The notes below the pieces were generated by a model, which saw only the letters and a program-made list of their open reading frames with translations, was not told the DNA's origin and did not search any database. DNA of 56,708 bases, taken from contig CAKZPS010000050.1 in NCBI GenBank assembly GCA_937139415.1, positions 1-56,708 on the forward strand. The letters run 5' to 3'. Origin of the DNA: an uncultured bacterium (lineage in GTDB: Bacteria; Atribacterota; Atribacteria; Atribacterales; Caldatribacteriaceae). The position numbers were made by a program, and so were the translations under genes. Shown one piece after another: positions 1 through 8,719 of the stretch. Every line of letters starts with the position of its first letter. The stretch's first letter is position 1.

Positions 1-326
1 AGTTCTAAGACCTTCTTACATCCCTTGAGAATGGGGTGTAGCATATGCATGAGACCTTGCCTCCTTTGGTGGTGGTTTTTAGTTTTTCAAATTGCACACT
101 AAACACTGGATGGCGAGGTCTCTTCATTTCTTTATCCTGGAACACCTACAATAAGTTTACACTAAGGTCCCTTCAGTACCTTGAGCCTTGGGGGAGTCCC
201 TCTTTAGGGGTGCCGAAGATTGTCCTTTCCTTGAAGCGGTGACGCAGAGAAGGGGAGGAACTCATAGGTTTCGGGAATAAAAAGCGCCCTCCCTCTCTTT
301 AGCAATAAAAAAATTCGGGTGAGAGC
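1..326. other. Intergenic/partial region, no gene supported
   Basis: This stretch precedes the msrAB gene. One small open frame at 45-242 has no Shine-Dalgarno site and a composition unlike a protein (many F/L/S, no recognisable motif), so it is not called. The last 80 bases contain a purine-rich run followed by AT-rich sequence and a weak ribosome site (GGGTGAG) at about 317 before the ATG at 327. No recognisable riboswitch or clear promoter could be assigned; the true transcription start of msrAB is probably in here. Confidence 0.4.
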
Positions 327-1400
327 ATGAAAGAAAAGATTGTTTTGGTGTTGATGTTTCTCCTATTACTGGGGGTGGAATCTGGTTTTACCCAAGGGTG
401 GTGTACGATCGTGAACTATGAAAGAGCAACTTTTGCCGGTGGCTGTTTCTGGTGTATGGAGAGTGTTTTTGAAAAGGTACCGGGGGTAGTGGAGGTCGTT
501 TCTGGGTATACCGGTGGCGAGATGGAAAATCCCACCTACGAAGAGGTCTCCTCGGGTAAGACGGGACACTTCGAAGCGGTCACGGTGACCTACGATCCGC
601 GGAGAGTGTCCTATGAGGAACTTTTGACCGTTTTCTGGCAAAACATCGATCCCACCGATCCCGGAGGACAATTTGTGGATCGGGGGCCACAGTATCGCAC
701 GGCGATTTTTTACCATGACGAACGACAAAAGCTTCTTGCCGGAGAATCAAAGAGAGCGCTTGAAGCCTCCGGGCGATTTTCCCACCCCATTGTGACCGAG
801 ATTCGCCCTCTATCTGTCTTCTATCCTGCCGAGGAATACCATCAGGATTACTACAAGAAGTGCCCTGTGCGGTATGAGCTCTATCGTTCTCTCTCGGGGA
901 GAGACCAATTCAAGAAAAAGTATTGGAAAGGAGAGAAAGTTTCCCCGATGGGGAAGTATGCTCATTTCCGGAAACCCTCACAAGAAGATTTGCGGCGAAA
1001 ACTCACCTCTCTCCAATATGCGGTTACCCAAGAGAACGCTACCGAACCTCCCTTTCGCAACGAGTACTGGGATAATAAACGGGAGGGAATATACGTGGAC
1101 ATCGTTTCCGGAGAACCGCTCTTTAGTTCTCTCGATAAGTACGATTCGGGTACCGGTTGGCCCAGTTTTACTAAACCCTTGGAACCGGAGAACATCGTAG
1201 AACGTGTTGACCGAAGTCACGGCATGGTACGGGTAGAGGTACGGAGTAGGTATGCCGACTCTCATCTCGGACACGTTTTTGATGATGGTCCGCCTCCGAC
1301 GGGAAAGCGCTACTGTATTAACTCCGCTGCCTTGCGGTTTATCCCCAGGGAAGATTTGGAGAGGGAGGGATACGGAGAGTACTGCAGACTCTTTGAGTGA
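327..1400 (+). CDS. msrAB: Exported bifunctional methionine sulfoxide reductase MsrA-MsrB
   Basis: Repairs oxidised methionine: the MsrA part reduces the S-sulfoxide and the MsrB part the R-sulfoxide. The 357-residue protein starts with a hydrophobic signal sequence (about residues 1-23), so it probably acts outside the cytoplasmic membrane. MsrA follows at about 33-190 with the GCFWCME motif, catalytic Cys40. MsrB occupies about 210-345 with GTGWPSF, the histidine-rich [12 protein letters not shown], and [11 protein letters not shown] holding the catalytic Cys330. The CxxC pairs that bind structural zinc in many MsrB proteins are absent where the first would lie (VSGEPLFSS replaces CxxCGxPLFSS), as in the zinc-free MsrB class. 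The fusion order A-B is the common one. It stands alone, followed by a strong bidirectional hairpin. Start chosen at the ATG preceded by GGGTGAG and opening the signal peptide. Confidence 0.95.
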   Translation: MKEKIVLVLMFLLLLGVESGFTQGWCTIVNYERATFAGGCFWCMESVFEKVPGVVEVVSGYTGGEMENPTYEEVSSGKTGHFEAVTVTYDPRRVSYEELLTVFWQNIDPTDPGGQFVDRGPQYRTAIFYHDERQKLLAGESKRALEASGRFSHPIVTEIRPLSVFYPAEEYHQDYYKKCPVRYELYRSLSGRDQFKKKYWKGEKVSPMGKYAHFRKPSQEDLRRKLTSLQYAVTQENATEPPFRNEYWDNKREGIYVDIVSGEPLFSSLDKYDSGTGWPSFTKPLEPENIVERVDRSHGMVRVEVRSRYADSHLGHVFDDGPPPTGKRYCINSAALRFIPREDLEREGYGEYCRLFE

Positions 1401-1406
1401 TAAGGA

Positions 1407-1440
1407 GTCTGGCCACGTGGCGAAGTGAACGTGGCCAGAC
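1407..1440. terminator. Bidirectional terminator hairpin between msrAB and fmdB-like gene
   Basis: A perfect 12-bp stem (GTCTGGCCACGT paired with ACGTGGCCAGAC) encloses a 10-base loop just after the msrAB stop and just after the end of the convergent gene at 1465. T-rich sequence follows about 11 bases downstream on the plus strand, so it can serve both convergent genes. Confidence 0.75.
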
Positions 1441-1464
1441 CCTTGTCCTCACTTTTTGCCGCTT

Positions 1465-1692
1465 CTATAGGGAACAGCTTCCTCCTCCACAACCACAGCT
1501 TGGAGTATGGGTGTGACCGGGAGTGGTCTTTCCTCGTGAGGAAGTAGCCACGAATCCTCCCCAAGTGTAAGCCATATCCGTGCTCCCACATTTGGGACAG
1601 TGGGGATGGAGTCCTCTTTCTTTCTCGCTCATGGTGGCCCAAATTTCTACTCGTTCACCACAGTGCTTGCAACGGTATTCGTAAGTAGGCAT
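1465..1692 (-). CDS. FmdB-family zinc-ribbon protein
   Basis: A small regulatory-type zinc-ribbon protein of the FmdB/CxxC family. The canonical opening MPTYEYRC is followed by two CxxC knuckles (CKHC and CPKC) about 20 residues apart, and a glycine/cysteine-rich tail ending CGCGGGSCSL. Length, about 75 residues, is normal. An in-frame ATG three codons upstream (1701) exists, but the family invariably begins MPTYEY, so 1692 is preferred. The family was named for a putative regulator of formamidase/amidase genes; no amidase is nearby and the real role is unknown. It is convergent with msrAB and not obviously part of an operon. Confidence 0.85.
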   Translation of the reverse strand: MPTYEYRCKHCGERVEIWATMSEKERGLHPHCPKCGSTDMAYTWGGFVATSSRGKTTPGHTHTPSCGCGGGSCSL

Positions 1693-1801
1693 TGTCATCA
1701 CCCTTTTTTCTTACGCAAAACCAGAAAGAGAGGTAATCATTCCCGTCCGTTGTAGTAAATTTCAACTTAATCGTTTTAGAAATATGATCTCCTCAAAATT
1801 G

Positions 1802-1830
1802 TTGACAAATTGTAAGATAAATTTTACAAT
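1802..1830 (+). promoter_or_regulatory. Sigma-70 promoter of the lacI-type gene with overlapping palindromic operator
   Basis: TTGACA at 1802-1807 and TACAAT at 1825-1830 are separated by exactly 17 bases. An inverted repeat, ATTGTAA at 1809-1815 and TTACAAT at 1824-1830, spans the spacer and covers the -10 box. This is a good place for a repressor to block RNA polymerase, so autoregulation by the LacI-type protein encoded directly downstream is likely (inference). The downstream ATG at 1863 has no clear Shine-Dalgarno site. Confidence 0.75.
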
Positions 1831-1862
1831 ATTCAAAAAATAAAAACCGTTTTAAAAAATTT

Positions 1863-2879
1863 ATGGCTGTTACCCTCAAAGACGTATCTAAATTGGCGGG
1901 GGTTTCCCCTGCTACCGTTTCCTTGGTTTTGAATAATCAACCCGGGGTTTCCGAGGAAACCCGAAAGAAAGTGCTTTTAGCAGCGGAAAAGTTGGGGTAC
2001 CGTCCCAACATCGTTGCCCGGAGTCTCATCAAAGGAAAAACCAATACTGTGCTCCTCTGTGCTTTCATTCAAGAACAAAATAAGCTCTCTACTTTTTATG
2101 GAGAACTCATCAATAGTTTACTCACCGCTACTTCTCGTGAAGGATATTACCTCCAGATCGTGGTCAAGGGTGAATTTTTCAACCATCATCCTTTGGATAA
2201 AAGAGAAGCTCTCTTGGATATTGCCCATAATCGTCTCTTTGAAGGATTGTTCATTCTCTCTCATTGGCCTATTCATTATGCAGAGGTGAGTGAGCTCGTA
2301 AAGAATAAATTTCCCTTTGTGGTGGTCAACCAGCGAGTGGAAGGAGAAGGAGTGGGTTCGGTGGATATTGACCACTACGGGGGAGCGAAGGCTGCGGTGC
2401 GCTACCTCATCGAAAAAGGTCACCGAGATATTGCCCACATTCGTGGTCCGGAAGGGCATCGTCATGCTGAGGAGCGGAGGCGTGCTTACCTTGACACCTT
2501 ACTCGAGTACGGTATCCCCTTGAGGAAGGAGTACTTAGTGGAAGGTGATTTTCGTCGCTTGAGCGGGAAGAGGGCGATGGAAAGACTTCTCTCTCTCCAT
2601 CCTCTGCCCACCGCTGTTTTTGCAGCGAATGACAAAATGGCGATCGGTGCCCTGCAAATGGCGCGCGAGCGGGGTGTGCGGGTACATGAAGATATCACCA
2701 TCATCGGTTTCGATGGAATTGAAGCGGTGAAGTACACCGAACCGCCCCTTCCTACCGTGGAACAACCGCTGGCAGAACTCGGGAAGGTAGCCGCAAACAT
2801 GCTCATGGAACAAATTAAGGGAGGTGAAAGGAAACAAGTCGTTCTTCCGTGTCAGTTACTCGATTGGGGGTCGGCGTAA
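1863..2879 (+). CDS. LacI-family transcriptional regulator of the oligosaccharide locus
   Basis: Sugar-responsive repressor. The N terminus is a textbook LacI helix-turn-helix (residues 2-50: TLKDVSKLAGVSPATVSLVLN, then the hinge region YRPNIVARSL), followed by a periplasmic-binding-like effector domain to residue 338. Length (338) is normal. It is the first gene of a same-strand run continuing with an oligopeptide/oligosaccharide-type ABC importer and a beta-glucosidase, 55 bp upstream of the binding-protein gene, so it likely represses that run in the absence of a beta-glucoside. The promoter carries a palindrome over the -10 box. The effector is not identifiable by eye. The start is the only one that gives the standard HTH N terminus, yet no clear ribosome site precedes it. 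Confidence 0.93.
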   Translation: MAVTLKDVSKLAGVSPATVSLVLNNQPGVSEETRKKVLLAAEKLGYRPNIVARSLIKGKTNTVLLCAFIQEQNKLSTFYGELINSLLTATSREGYYLQIVVKGEFFNHHPLDKREALLDIAHNRLFEGLFILSHWPIHYAEVSELVKNKFPFVVVNQRVEGEGVGSVDIDHYGGAKAAVRYLIEKGHRDIAHIRGPEGHRHAEERRRAYLDTLLEYGIPLRKEYLVEGDFRRLSGKRAMERLLSLHPLPTAVFAANDKMAIGALQMARERGVRVHEDITIIGFDGIEAVKYTEPPLPTVEQPLAELGKVAANMLMEQIKGGERKQVVLPCQLLDWGSA

Positions 2880-2933
2880 GGGATTCTGGTGTGGTTCTTC
2901 TTTGGGGAAATGAAAAAGGAGGAGGTTAGTTTT

Positions 2934-4826
2934 ATGAACATGAAGTGGTTTTGGGCAATAGTGATAGGGTGTTTGTTCATAAGTGGTGTTGCTTTTGCTC
3001 AGCTTCCTGCAGGAATTCCTCGTGAGGAAACTTTAATTGCGGATCAGTTGAGTGGTCGCGTAGGAACCCCCGGTAATTTTAATCTCTGGGCAGGATGGCG
3101 ATGGCAGGACCGAGGTATTCAGCAGCTTCTCTTGGAGCCCTTGTGGACGGTCGATTATGCCACCGGTGAAATTATTCCTGGCTTGGCATCGGGGATGCCG
3201 GAATACAACGAGGATTTTACCCAGATGACTATTCGTTTGCGACAAGGGGTCTATTGGAGCGATGGAGTGCCTCTCACTGCCGATGACGTCGTTTATACCA
3301 TTGATTTGCATGTCCGTAATGCAGAGTTACCGTACCACGGTCCCATGGCGGAGTTTGTGGAGAAAGTAGAAAAAATCGATGACTATACCGTTTCCGTCCA
3401 TCTCAAGAGGGCGAATTCGAGGTTCCATTCTCATTTCCTGGACCGTTGGGGATGCTTGCGGATCATGCCCAAACATGTTTTTGAGAAAGTCGATAACCCC
3501 ATAACCTATGAGTTTAATCCCCCAGTAGGTTGTGGGCCTTATGTTCTGTATGACTACGATCCTGCCGGATTCTGGACGTTGTGGGAGCGTCGTGAGGATT
3601 GGGATCGCACTCCTACGGGAATGCTCTATGGGAAACCGCAGCCAAAATACGTGATTATCCAAGGTTTTGAGAGTGAGGAAGCAAGAATTCTGGCTCAGCT
3701 CCGCCACGAACTCGATATGGCTCAACATACCCCCGAAGGGTTGAAAGTAGTTTTAGAGAAGAGTGACACGGTTCGTGCCTGGCGGAGAGAGTGGCCATGG
3801 GTAGTCAATATTGACCCATGCATCACTGGGATCATGTTCAACAACTTGGTGGAACCGTACAATAATCGTGAGGTGCGCTGGGCTTTGACTTTGGCTATCG
3901 ACATCGTCGAATACATGGCCATTGCCTTTGACTCCATGGCTCCGGTGAGTCCTATTCATCTTCCGCCGGTGCCTGCTTACAAAGAAGCCTTCTTTACCCC
4001 CTTAGAGGAATGGTTGAAAGGGTTTACCTTGGATCTCGGTAATGGAGAGACCTTCCAACCTTATGACCCTGAAGTGCCCTTCAAGATTGCCGAATCGGCA
4101 AAGAAACGAGGATACCCGGTTCCTGAGGACCCGGCAATGATTCGTGATCTTTTCGGTATGGGTTGGTGGAAGTACGCTCCCGAAGTGGCGGAGAAGCTTC
4201 TCAAAAAGAATGGTTTCAGTAGGGGTGAAGACGGTAAGTGGCGTTTACCTGATGGGTCTCCCTGGAAGATCGACATTGTTGCCGATGTGAATGTCGCCAG
4301 TCACCCCTTGCGGAACGCTACGGCGGCGGCTGAGCAATGGCGCAAGTTCGGTATCGAGGTCACCGTTTCACCGACCGAAGCACGAGAAACCATGATTCTC
4401 AAGGGAGAATTTGCCGTTTGTGACCAGTGGCCTGCCGCTGAGCCTTGGGGTGCGGGAGTAGACCTTTCGAGAACCTTCGATCCTTGGCACTCAAGACTCT
4501 TAACCCCTATTGGTAAATCCGTTGCCTTAGGACCGGGTGGAGCGGCACGTTGGTGTGATCCTCGCTTAGATCAAATCATCGGCGAGATGGAAGTTACCGA
4601 TCCTTTCACTGCTGTGGAAAGGACAAAACAATTGGGTATCGAAGCTCTGAAGATTTTGATACAAGAAATGCCCACCATTCCTACTTATGGATATTGTGGC
4701 GCGGTGGCTTGGGATGAATACTACTGGACCAATTGGCCCGGTGCCGAAAATCCTTACACCCAACCCTACCAACATTGGCCCAACCTCAAATATATGCTTC
4801 CTTTCTTAAAATCCCAAAAGAAATAG
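2934..4826 (+). CDS. ABC transporter substrate-binding protein, oligopeptide/oligosaccharide type (SBP family 5)
   Basis: Extracytoplasmic binding protein that delivers ligand to the permeases encoded just downstream. The 630-residue product opens with a signal peptide (MNMKWFWAIVIGCLFISG then VAFA-Q cleavage region) and has the SBP_bac_5 features: 'ETLIADQ' N-lobe, 'WSDGVPLTADDVVYTID' motif near residue 125, and a tryptophan-rich C-terminal lobe. The ATG at 2934 is preceded at 8 bases by AGGAGGAGG; an upstream in-frame GTG (2889) is not favoured. Size and the many aromatic residues match the cellobiose/beta-glucoside binding proteins of Thermotoga (TM0031-like) more than true peptide binders, and the GH3 enzyme and LacI regulator in the same run support a beta-glucoside ligand. 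Ligand assignment is inference; peptides remain possible. Confidence 0.88.
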   Translation: MNMKWFWAIVIGCLFISGVAFAQLPAGIPREETLIADQLSGRVGTPGNFNLWAGWRWQDRGIQQLLLEPLWTVDYATGEIIPGLASGMPEYNEDFTQMTIRLRQGVYWSDGVPLTADDVVYTIDLHVRNAELPYHGPMAEFVEKVEKIDDYTVSVHLKRANSRFHSHFLDRWGCLRIMPKHVFEKVDNPITYEFNPPVGCGPYVLYDYDPAGFWTLWERREDWDRTPTGMLYGKPQPKYVIIQGFESEEARILAQLRHELDMAQHTPEGLKVVLEKSDTVRAWRREWPWVVNIDPCITGIMFNNLVEPYNNREVRWALTLAIDIVEYMAIAFDSMAPVSPIHLPPVPAYKEAFFTPLEEWLKGFTLDLGNGETFQPYDPEVPFKIAESAKKRGYPVPEDPAMIRDLFGMGWWKYAPEVAEKLLKKNGFSRGEDGKWRLPDGSPWKIDIVADVNVASHPLRNATAAAEQWRKFGIEVTVSPTEARETMILKGEFAVCDQWPAAEPWGAGVDLSRTFDPWHSRLLTPIGKSVALGPGGAARWCDPRLDQIIGEMEVTDPFTAVERTKQLGIEALKILIQEMPTIPTYGYCGAVAWDEYYWTNWPGAENPYTQPYQHWPNLKYMLPFLKSQKK

Positions 4827-4834
4827 TTGGTCCG

Positions 4835-4864
4835 AAAACCCCCCGGGCAACCCCGGGGGGTTTT
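4835..4864 (+). terminator. Strong hairpin between binding-protein gene and permease genes
   Basis: A perfect 13-bp stem (AAAACCCCCCGGG with its complement) and a 4-base loop lie 9 bases after the stop of the binding-protein gene and end in four T. Because the permease genes follow on the same strand with only 16 bases to spare, it is best read as a partial terminator or 3'-end stabiliser giving more binding protein than permease. Confidence 0.7.
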
Positions 4865-4880
4865 GGTAGAGGAGATGACC

Positions 4881-5885
4881 ATGCGATTTGTGCGTGATTA
4901 TTTGATACCGAGATTAGTGCAGTATGTGTTAGTCATCTTTTTTGGGATTACCGCCGTGTTTCTCATCCCTCGTTTTACAGGACAAGACCCGGTTTTGGAG
5001 ATCATCGCCCAGATCCAAACCCAAGGTGGGTCCTTAGACCCTATTGCGGTTCGGAAACTCACCGAGACGCTCCAAGAGCTCTATGGTCTGCGGGGAACCC
5101 TATGGGAACAATATGTGAATATGTGGAGACGTGTTTTTCATCTCGATTTTGGTCCCTCTCTTTTCCAATTTCCTACCCCGGTGTCGGAGTTACTTCGTAT
5201 TTATCTCCCTTGGACGATCGGTCTTTTTGCCACTTCTACCCTCCTTGCTTGGCTTTTGGGGAATGTCCTCGGGGGGATTGCCGGTTACTTTTCCTCTCAA
5301 TCGTGGTCGAAAATCCTCGATGCGGTGATCATGGTCATCCGTCCTGTTCCCCATTATATCTTTGGGGTTTTACTCTTAATTCTTTTTGCCTATGTGTGGG
5401 CTCTTTTCCCCGCAGGTGGCTTGATGTTGGGAAGACGGACCGTTGTCGATTTGCGTTTTGTGATGATTATTCTGCGCTATTCCTTTCTCCCTGCTCTGAC
5501 CTTAGTAGTATTAGGAGGAGCAGGATGGTTTCAGCAGATGAAGCTTTTGGTGCAGAACGTGAGACGGGAGGATTTCGTCCAGTATGCTCAAGCAGGAGGA
5601 GTAAAAGAACGGGTGATTATTTCACGATATGTCATGCGGAACGCGATGCTTCCTCAGATTACTCAGTTGGCGTTAGTCTTGGGTCAAGTATTTAGCGGAG
5701 TACTCATGGTAGAGATGGTATTTTCCTATCCCGGAATGGGACTTTTACTGTATCGAGCGGTGACCAGGGGAGATTACAATTTGGTCATGGGTATTGCTAT
5801 ACTCTCCATTTTTACCATTACTACTGCGGTCCTCTTGCTGGATCTCCTCTATCCACTCCTTGACCCTCGCATTCGACATCGGTAG
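4881..5885 (+). CDS. ABC transporter permease, DppB/OppB type
   Basis: First of two inner-membrane channel subunits of the oligosaccharide/oligopeptide-type importer. The 334-residue protein has an N-terminal membrane helix (VQYVLVIFFGITAVFLIP), a large extracytoplasmic loop, then a five-helix binding-protein-dependent-transport domain. The EAA-type coupling loop is visible as 'VQYAQAGGVKERVIISRYVMRNAMLP' in the C-terminal half (read around residues 230-255). The ATG at 4881 is chosen because it follows GAGGAG and begins the usual short amphipathic start (MRFVRDYLIPRL); a frame open to 4827 runs through the hairpin and is rejected. Next gene starts 9 bases after its stop. Confidence 0.92.
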   Translation: MRFVRDYLIPRLVQYVLVIFFGITAVFLIPRFTGQDPVLEIIAQIQTQGGSLDPIAVRKLTETLQELYGLRGTLWEQYVNMWRRVFHLDFGPSLFQFPTPVSELLRIYLPWTIGLFATSTLLAWLLGNVLGGIAGYFSSQSWSKILDAVIMVIRPVPHYIFGVLLLILFAYVWALFPAGGLMLGRRTVVDLRFVMIILRYSFLPALTLVVLGGAGWFQQMKLLVQNVRREDFVQYAQAGGVKERVIISRYVMRNAMLPQITQLALVLGQVFSGVLMVEMVFSYPGMGLLLYRAVTRGDYNLVMGIAILSIFTITTAVLLLDLLYPLLDPRIRHR

Positions 5886-5894
5886 GTGGTCCTC

Positions 5895-6749
5895 ATGGAA
5901 GCCTTACGAGAATTGTTTCGAGACTATCGGTTTGCGGTAGGTTTTGTGTTCCTCGTCCTGCTTGCCGCCTTAGCTTTTCTCTCTTTCTTTTCACCTTATG
6001 ATCCGGTGAGATGGTTGCAGGTCCCCCGGGATGAACCCCCCTCTTGGAAACACATCTTGGGGACCAATGCCAAAGGGCAGGATGTTTTTTGGGAGGCGAC
6101 TTTTGCCATTCGTAATTCCTTGGTCGTGGCCCTCATTGCCGGGTTAGTCTCAAGGGTGGTTGCGGTTCTTGTGGGATTTTTGGCTGGATACAAGGGAGGA
6201 GTAGTGGATCGAGTACTCATGGGTGTCGCTGATGGACTCTTGGTGATTCCCCTCTTTCTCATTCTGGTCCTCGTGGCCATGCTTTTGCGGGAAGCCATGA
6301 CCATTGTGAACACCGGTTTACTCCTCGCCTTTTTTGGATGGGCTTGGGATGCACGGACCATCCGGGCACAAATTTTGAGCCTGCGGGAACGGGAGTTCAC
6401 TCAAACCTCCCTTCTCTCCGGGAATAGCACTCTCTCCTTAGTGAGTAAAGAATACGTTCCCTTCACCATACCGCTCATTTTCTCTACTCTGATCAGTAAC
6501 ATTGCCTGGGCAATCGGTATGGAGATTGTTCTCGCCATTTTGGGCTTGGTGCGGTTGGAAATTCCCACCCTCGGAACCATGCTGCAATGGGCAATTACCC
6601 GACAGGCGATGCTTCTCGGTCACTGGTGGTGGATTGCAACTCCCCTAGCGCTCACCGTGATCCTCCTTGTGGCCCTTTACTGGCTTTCGGTGAGTGTGAG
6701 TGAGTATCTCGATCCCCGCATGCGGATTCAGCGTATAGGAGCACGATGA
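5895..6749 (+). CDS. ABC transporter permease, DppC/OppC type
   Basis: Second membrane subunit, pairing with the DppB-type protein. It is 284 residues long with a typical DppC N terminus (short cytosolic lead, one helix around residues 12-32, the 'FSPYDP' and 'HILGTNAKGQDV' motifs) and the core permease domain with coupling loop sequence 'REREFTQTSLLSGNSTLS'. The ATG at 5895 is preferred over an upstream GTG (5886) that lies one base after the preceding stop. Its end overlaps the next gene by 4 bases (ATGA), so translation is probably coupled. Confidence 0.91.
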   Translation: MEALRELFRDYRFAVGFVFLVLLAALAFLSFFSPYDPVRWLQVPRDEPPSWKHILGTNAKGQDVFWEATFAIRNSLVVALIAGLVSRVVAVLVGFLAGYKGGVVDRVLMGVADGLLVIPLFLILVLVAMLLREAMTIVNTGLLLAFFGWAWDARTIRAQILSLREREFTQTSLLSGNSTLSLVSKEYVPFTIPLIFSTLISNIAWAIGMEIVLAILGLVRLEIPTLGTMLQWAITRQAMLLGHWWWIATPLALTVILLVALYWLSVSVSEYLDPRMRIQRIGAR

Positions 6750-7732
6750 TGGACGCTATTATCACCGTAGAGAATTTGCAGGCTTTTTACGTCCTTGAAG
6801 TGATGGGGGAGAGAAAGGTGATTAAAGCGGTAAACGGGGTGGATTTCGCCGTTCTTCGGGATGAAGTTTACGGAATTGCCGGTGAGAGCGGTTGCGGGAA
6901 GACTACCCTCCTTAAGGCGATTTTCGCTGCCCTTGAGCCGCCTCTGCGAATTTTCGAGGGTAAGGTCTATTACTATCCCAATGGAGAGAGGGTAGATGCT
7001 TTTTCCTTAGCGGGAGAGGCGAGGAGAAAATTGCGCTGGACCTACATTTCTTACATTCCTCAAGGGTCGATGAGCGTGTTCAACCCGGTCAAGCGATTGC
7101 GGATCACCTTTCTCGATTTTCTCAAAAGCCACGTAGGGGGCAAAAGGGAAGAAGAACTCCTCACCTTAGCCCGAGAGCATTTGGTTCGCTTGGGTTTGAC
7201 ACCCCAGGTTCTCAATGGGTATCCTCACCAACTTTCCGGTGGAATGCGGCAGCGGGTAGCCATCGCTTTGGCAACTCTACTTAAGCCTCGAGTGATTCTT
7301 GCTGATGAACCCACCACCGCTTTGGACGTGGTTGCTCAGAGAGCGGTTTTACAGCTCCTCCGGGATGTGCAAAAGGAGTTTCGGAGTACCATTATTGTCG
7401 TTACCCATGATATGGGTATTCATGCCCAAATCACCGACCGAATGGCCATCATGTATGCGGGGAGAATCGTTGAAGAGGGATTAACCAAAGACATTTTCGC
7501 CCGACCTCTCCATCCTTATACTCGCTACCTCATCCAGTCTCTTCCTAAAGTGGGTGATAAAAATACCAAAGAGAGTGCCCCGGGAAGTCCTCCCTCCCTT
7601 TTGTACCTCCCCCCGGGGTGTTCTTTCCATCCCCGTTGTTCGGAAGTTATGGAACACTGTGTTCAAGAAATACCTCCACTCAAAAAGATAAACGAAAGTC
7701 ATTGGGTAGCCTGTTGGATGAGGGAGGGATAG
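6746..7732 (+). CDS. ABC transporter ATP-binding protein, DppD/OppD type
   Basis: One of two ATPases that power the importer from the cytoplasmic side. The 328-residue protein has Walker A GESGCGKTT (about residue 50), the Q-loop 'ISYIPQGSM', ABC signature LSGGMRQRVAIA, Walker B 'VILADEPTTALD' and the H-loop 'VVTHDMG'. The C-terminal oligopeptide-transporter extension carries the cysteine set CSFHPRCSEVMEHC plus a later CW, a pattern that in DppD/OppD proteins can hold an iron-sulfur cluster. It overlaps the permease gene by 4 bases. Two consecutive ATGs open the frame (6746 and 6749); either could be used. Confidence 0.93.
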   Translation: MMDAIITVENLQAFYVLEVMGERKVIKAVNGVDFAVLRDEVYGIAGESGCGKTTLLKAIFAALEPPLRIFEGKVYYYPNGERVDAFSLAGEARRKLRWTYISYIPQGSMSVFNPVKRLRITFLDFLKSHVGGKREEELLTLAREHLVRLGLTPQVLNGYPHQLSGGMRQRVAIALATLLKPRVILADEPTTALDVVAQRAVLQLLRDVQKEFRSTIIVVTHDMGIHAQITDRMAIMYAGRIVEEGLTKDIFARPLHPYTRYLIQSLPKVGDKNTKESAPGSPPSLLYLPPGCSFHPRCSEVMEHCVQEIPPLKKINESHWVACWMREG

Positions 7733-7737
7733 CGGTT

Positions 7738-8691
7738 ATGACCGTTATTCTCGAGACCAAAGGAGTGAGCAAAGTTTTTTCCTTGGGAAGCTGGTTATCA
7801 CGGGTGCATCTTGTGGCGGTCGACCGAGTCTCCTTGCAAATCCGTCAGGCCGAAATTTTCACCCTGGCGGGGGAGAGCGGTTGTGGCAAGACCACTACGG
7901 CCAGAATGATCTTGGGTTTTGAATTACCCACTACTGGAGAAATTTTTTATCGGGGTAAACGAATCGATGAGTTTCGGGATCGCAAGGCGTGGTTTCAGGA
8001 GGTGCAGGCAGTTTTTCAGAATCCTTTTGAAACCTTTAATCCTTTGCGCAAAGTGGAGAGCTACTTCTTCGAAACGGTTTTTAACTATCATTTGCGAAAA
8101 GATGTAAAGGCGGCACAAGCCCTCATCGAAGAAAAACTCCAGGCGGTTGGTCTCTCTTTTCAGGATGTAGCGGGAAAATATCCTGCCGAGTTCTCCGGAG
8201 GTCAACTCCAGCGGGCTTCCATCGCCCGGGCGCTCCTCACCAATCCTTCGCTTTTGGTTGCCGATGAACCAGTTTCGATGGTCGATGCCTCACTGCGCAT
8301 GTCCATCGTCAACCTTTTCCGGACGTTGCGTGATAGTTTCGGGGTGAGTGTGGTGTATATCACCCATGACCTTGCCACTGCCTACTACGTGAGTGACCGG
8401 ATCGCGATTATGTTCCGGGGAAACATTGTGGAGATGGGGGGCGTAGAAGAAGTTCTCGGTGCTCCGAAGCATCCCTATACCAAGCTCCTCCTTGAGTCTA
8501 TCCCCGAACCCGATCCAGAGAGGCGGCAAGAAAAAGCAATGGTTTTTCTGGAAGAACGAGAGGAGTACCTCCGCCGGGGTTGTAAATTTGCCGGACGCTG
8601 TCCGGAAAAAGAGGAGATTTGTTCCCGGGAAGCTCCCCAGGAGGTGATGGTAGGGGGAGTTTTTGTGCGGTGCCATAAACATGCTCGATGA
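7738..8691 (+). CDS. ABC transporter ATP-binding protein, DppF/OppF type
   Basis: Partner ATPase of the preceding protein, 317 residues. Walker A GESGCGKTT, signature 'FSGGQLQRASIARAL', Walker B 'LLVADEPVSMVDASL' and H-loop 'VYITHDLA' are all intact. The C-terminal extension again contains a cysteine group (GCKFAGRCPEKEEICSR ... RCH). The ATG at 7738 lies 5 bases after the stop of the previous gene and follows a GAGGG site; the frame is open further upstream but overlaps the previous gene and lacks homology there. Completes an SBP-permease-permease-ATPase-ATPase set. Confidence 0.93.
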   Translation: MTVILETKGVSKVFSLGSWLSRVHLVAVDRVSLQIRQAEIFTLAGESGCGKTTTARMILGFELPTTGEIFYRGKRIDEFRDRKAWFQEVQAVFQNPFETFNPLRKVESYFFETVFNYHLRKDVKAAQALIEEKLQAVGLSFQDVAGKYPAEFSGGQLQRASIARALLTNPSLLVADEPVSMVDASLRMSIVNLFRTLRDSFGVSVVYITHDLATAYYVSDRIAIMFRGNIVEMGGVEEVLGAPKHPYTKLLLESIPEPDPERRQEKAMVFLEEREEYLRRGCKFAGRCPEKEEICSREAPQEVMVGGVFVRCHKHAR

Positions 8692-8719
8692 GAAAGAGAA
8701 GAAAGAAGGGAGTTTGATT

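Noticed and set aside
45-242. 65-codon open frame at the start of the window
   Set aside because: No ribosome site, no recognisable motif, composition unlike a protein; probably chance.
170-260. Possible glycine- or TPP-riboswitch-like motifs (GTGCCGAAG, GGTGACGCAGAG)
   Set aside because: Isolated fragments only; the paired elements and order of either riboswitch are missing.
366-728. Long open frame antisense to msrAB
   Set aside because: Lies fully inside a well-supported gene on the other strand; a shadow of its codon bias.
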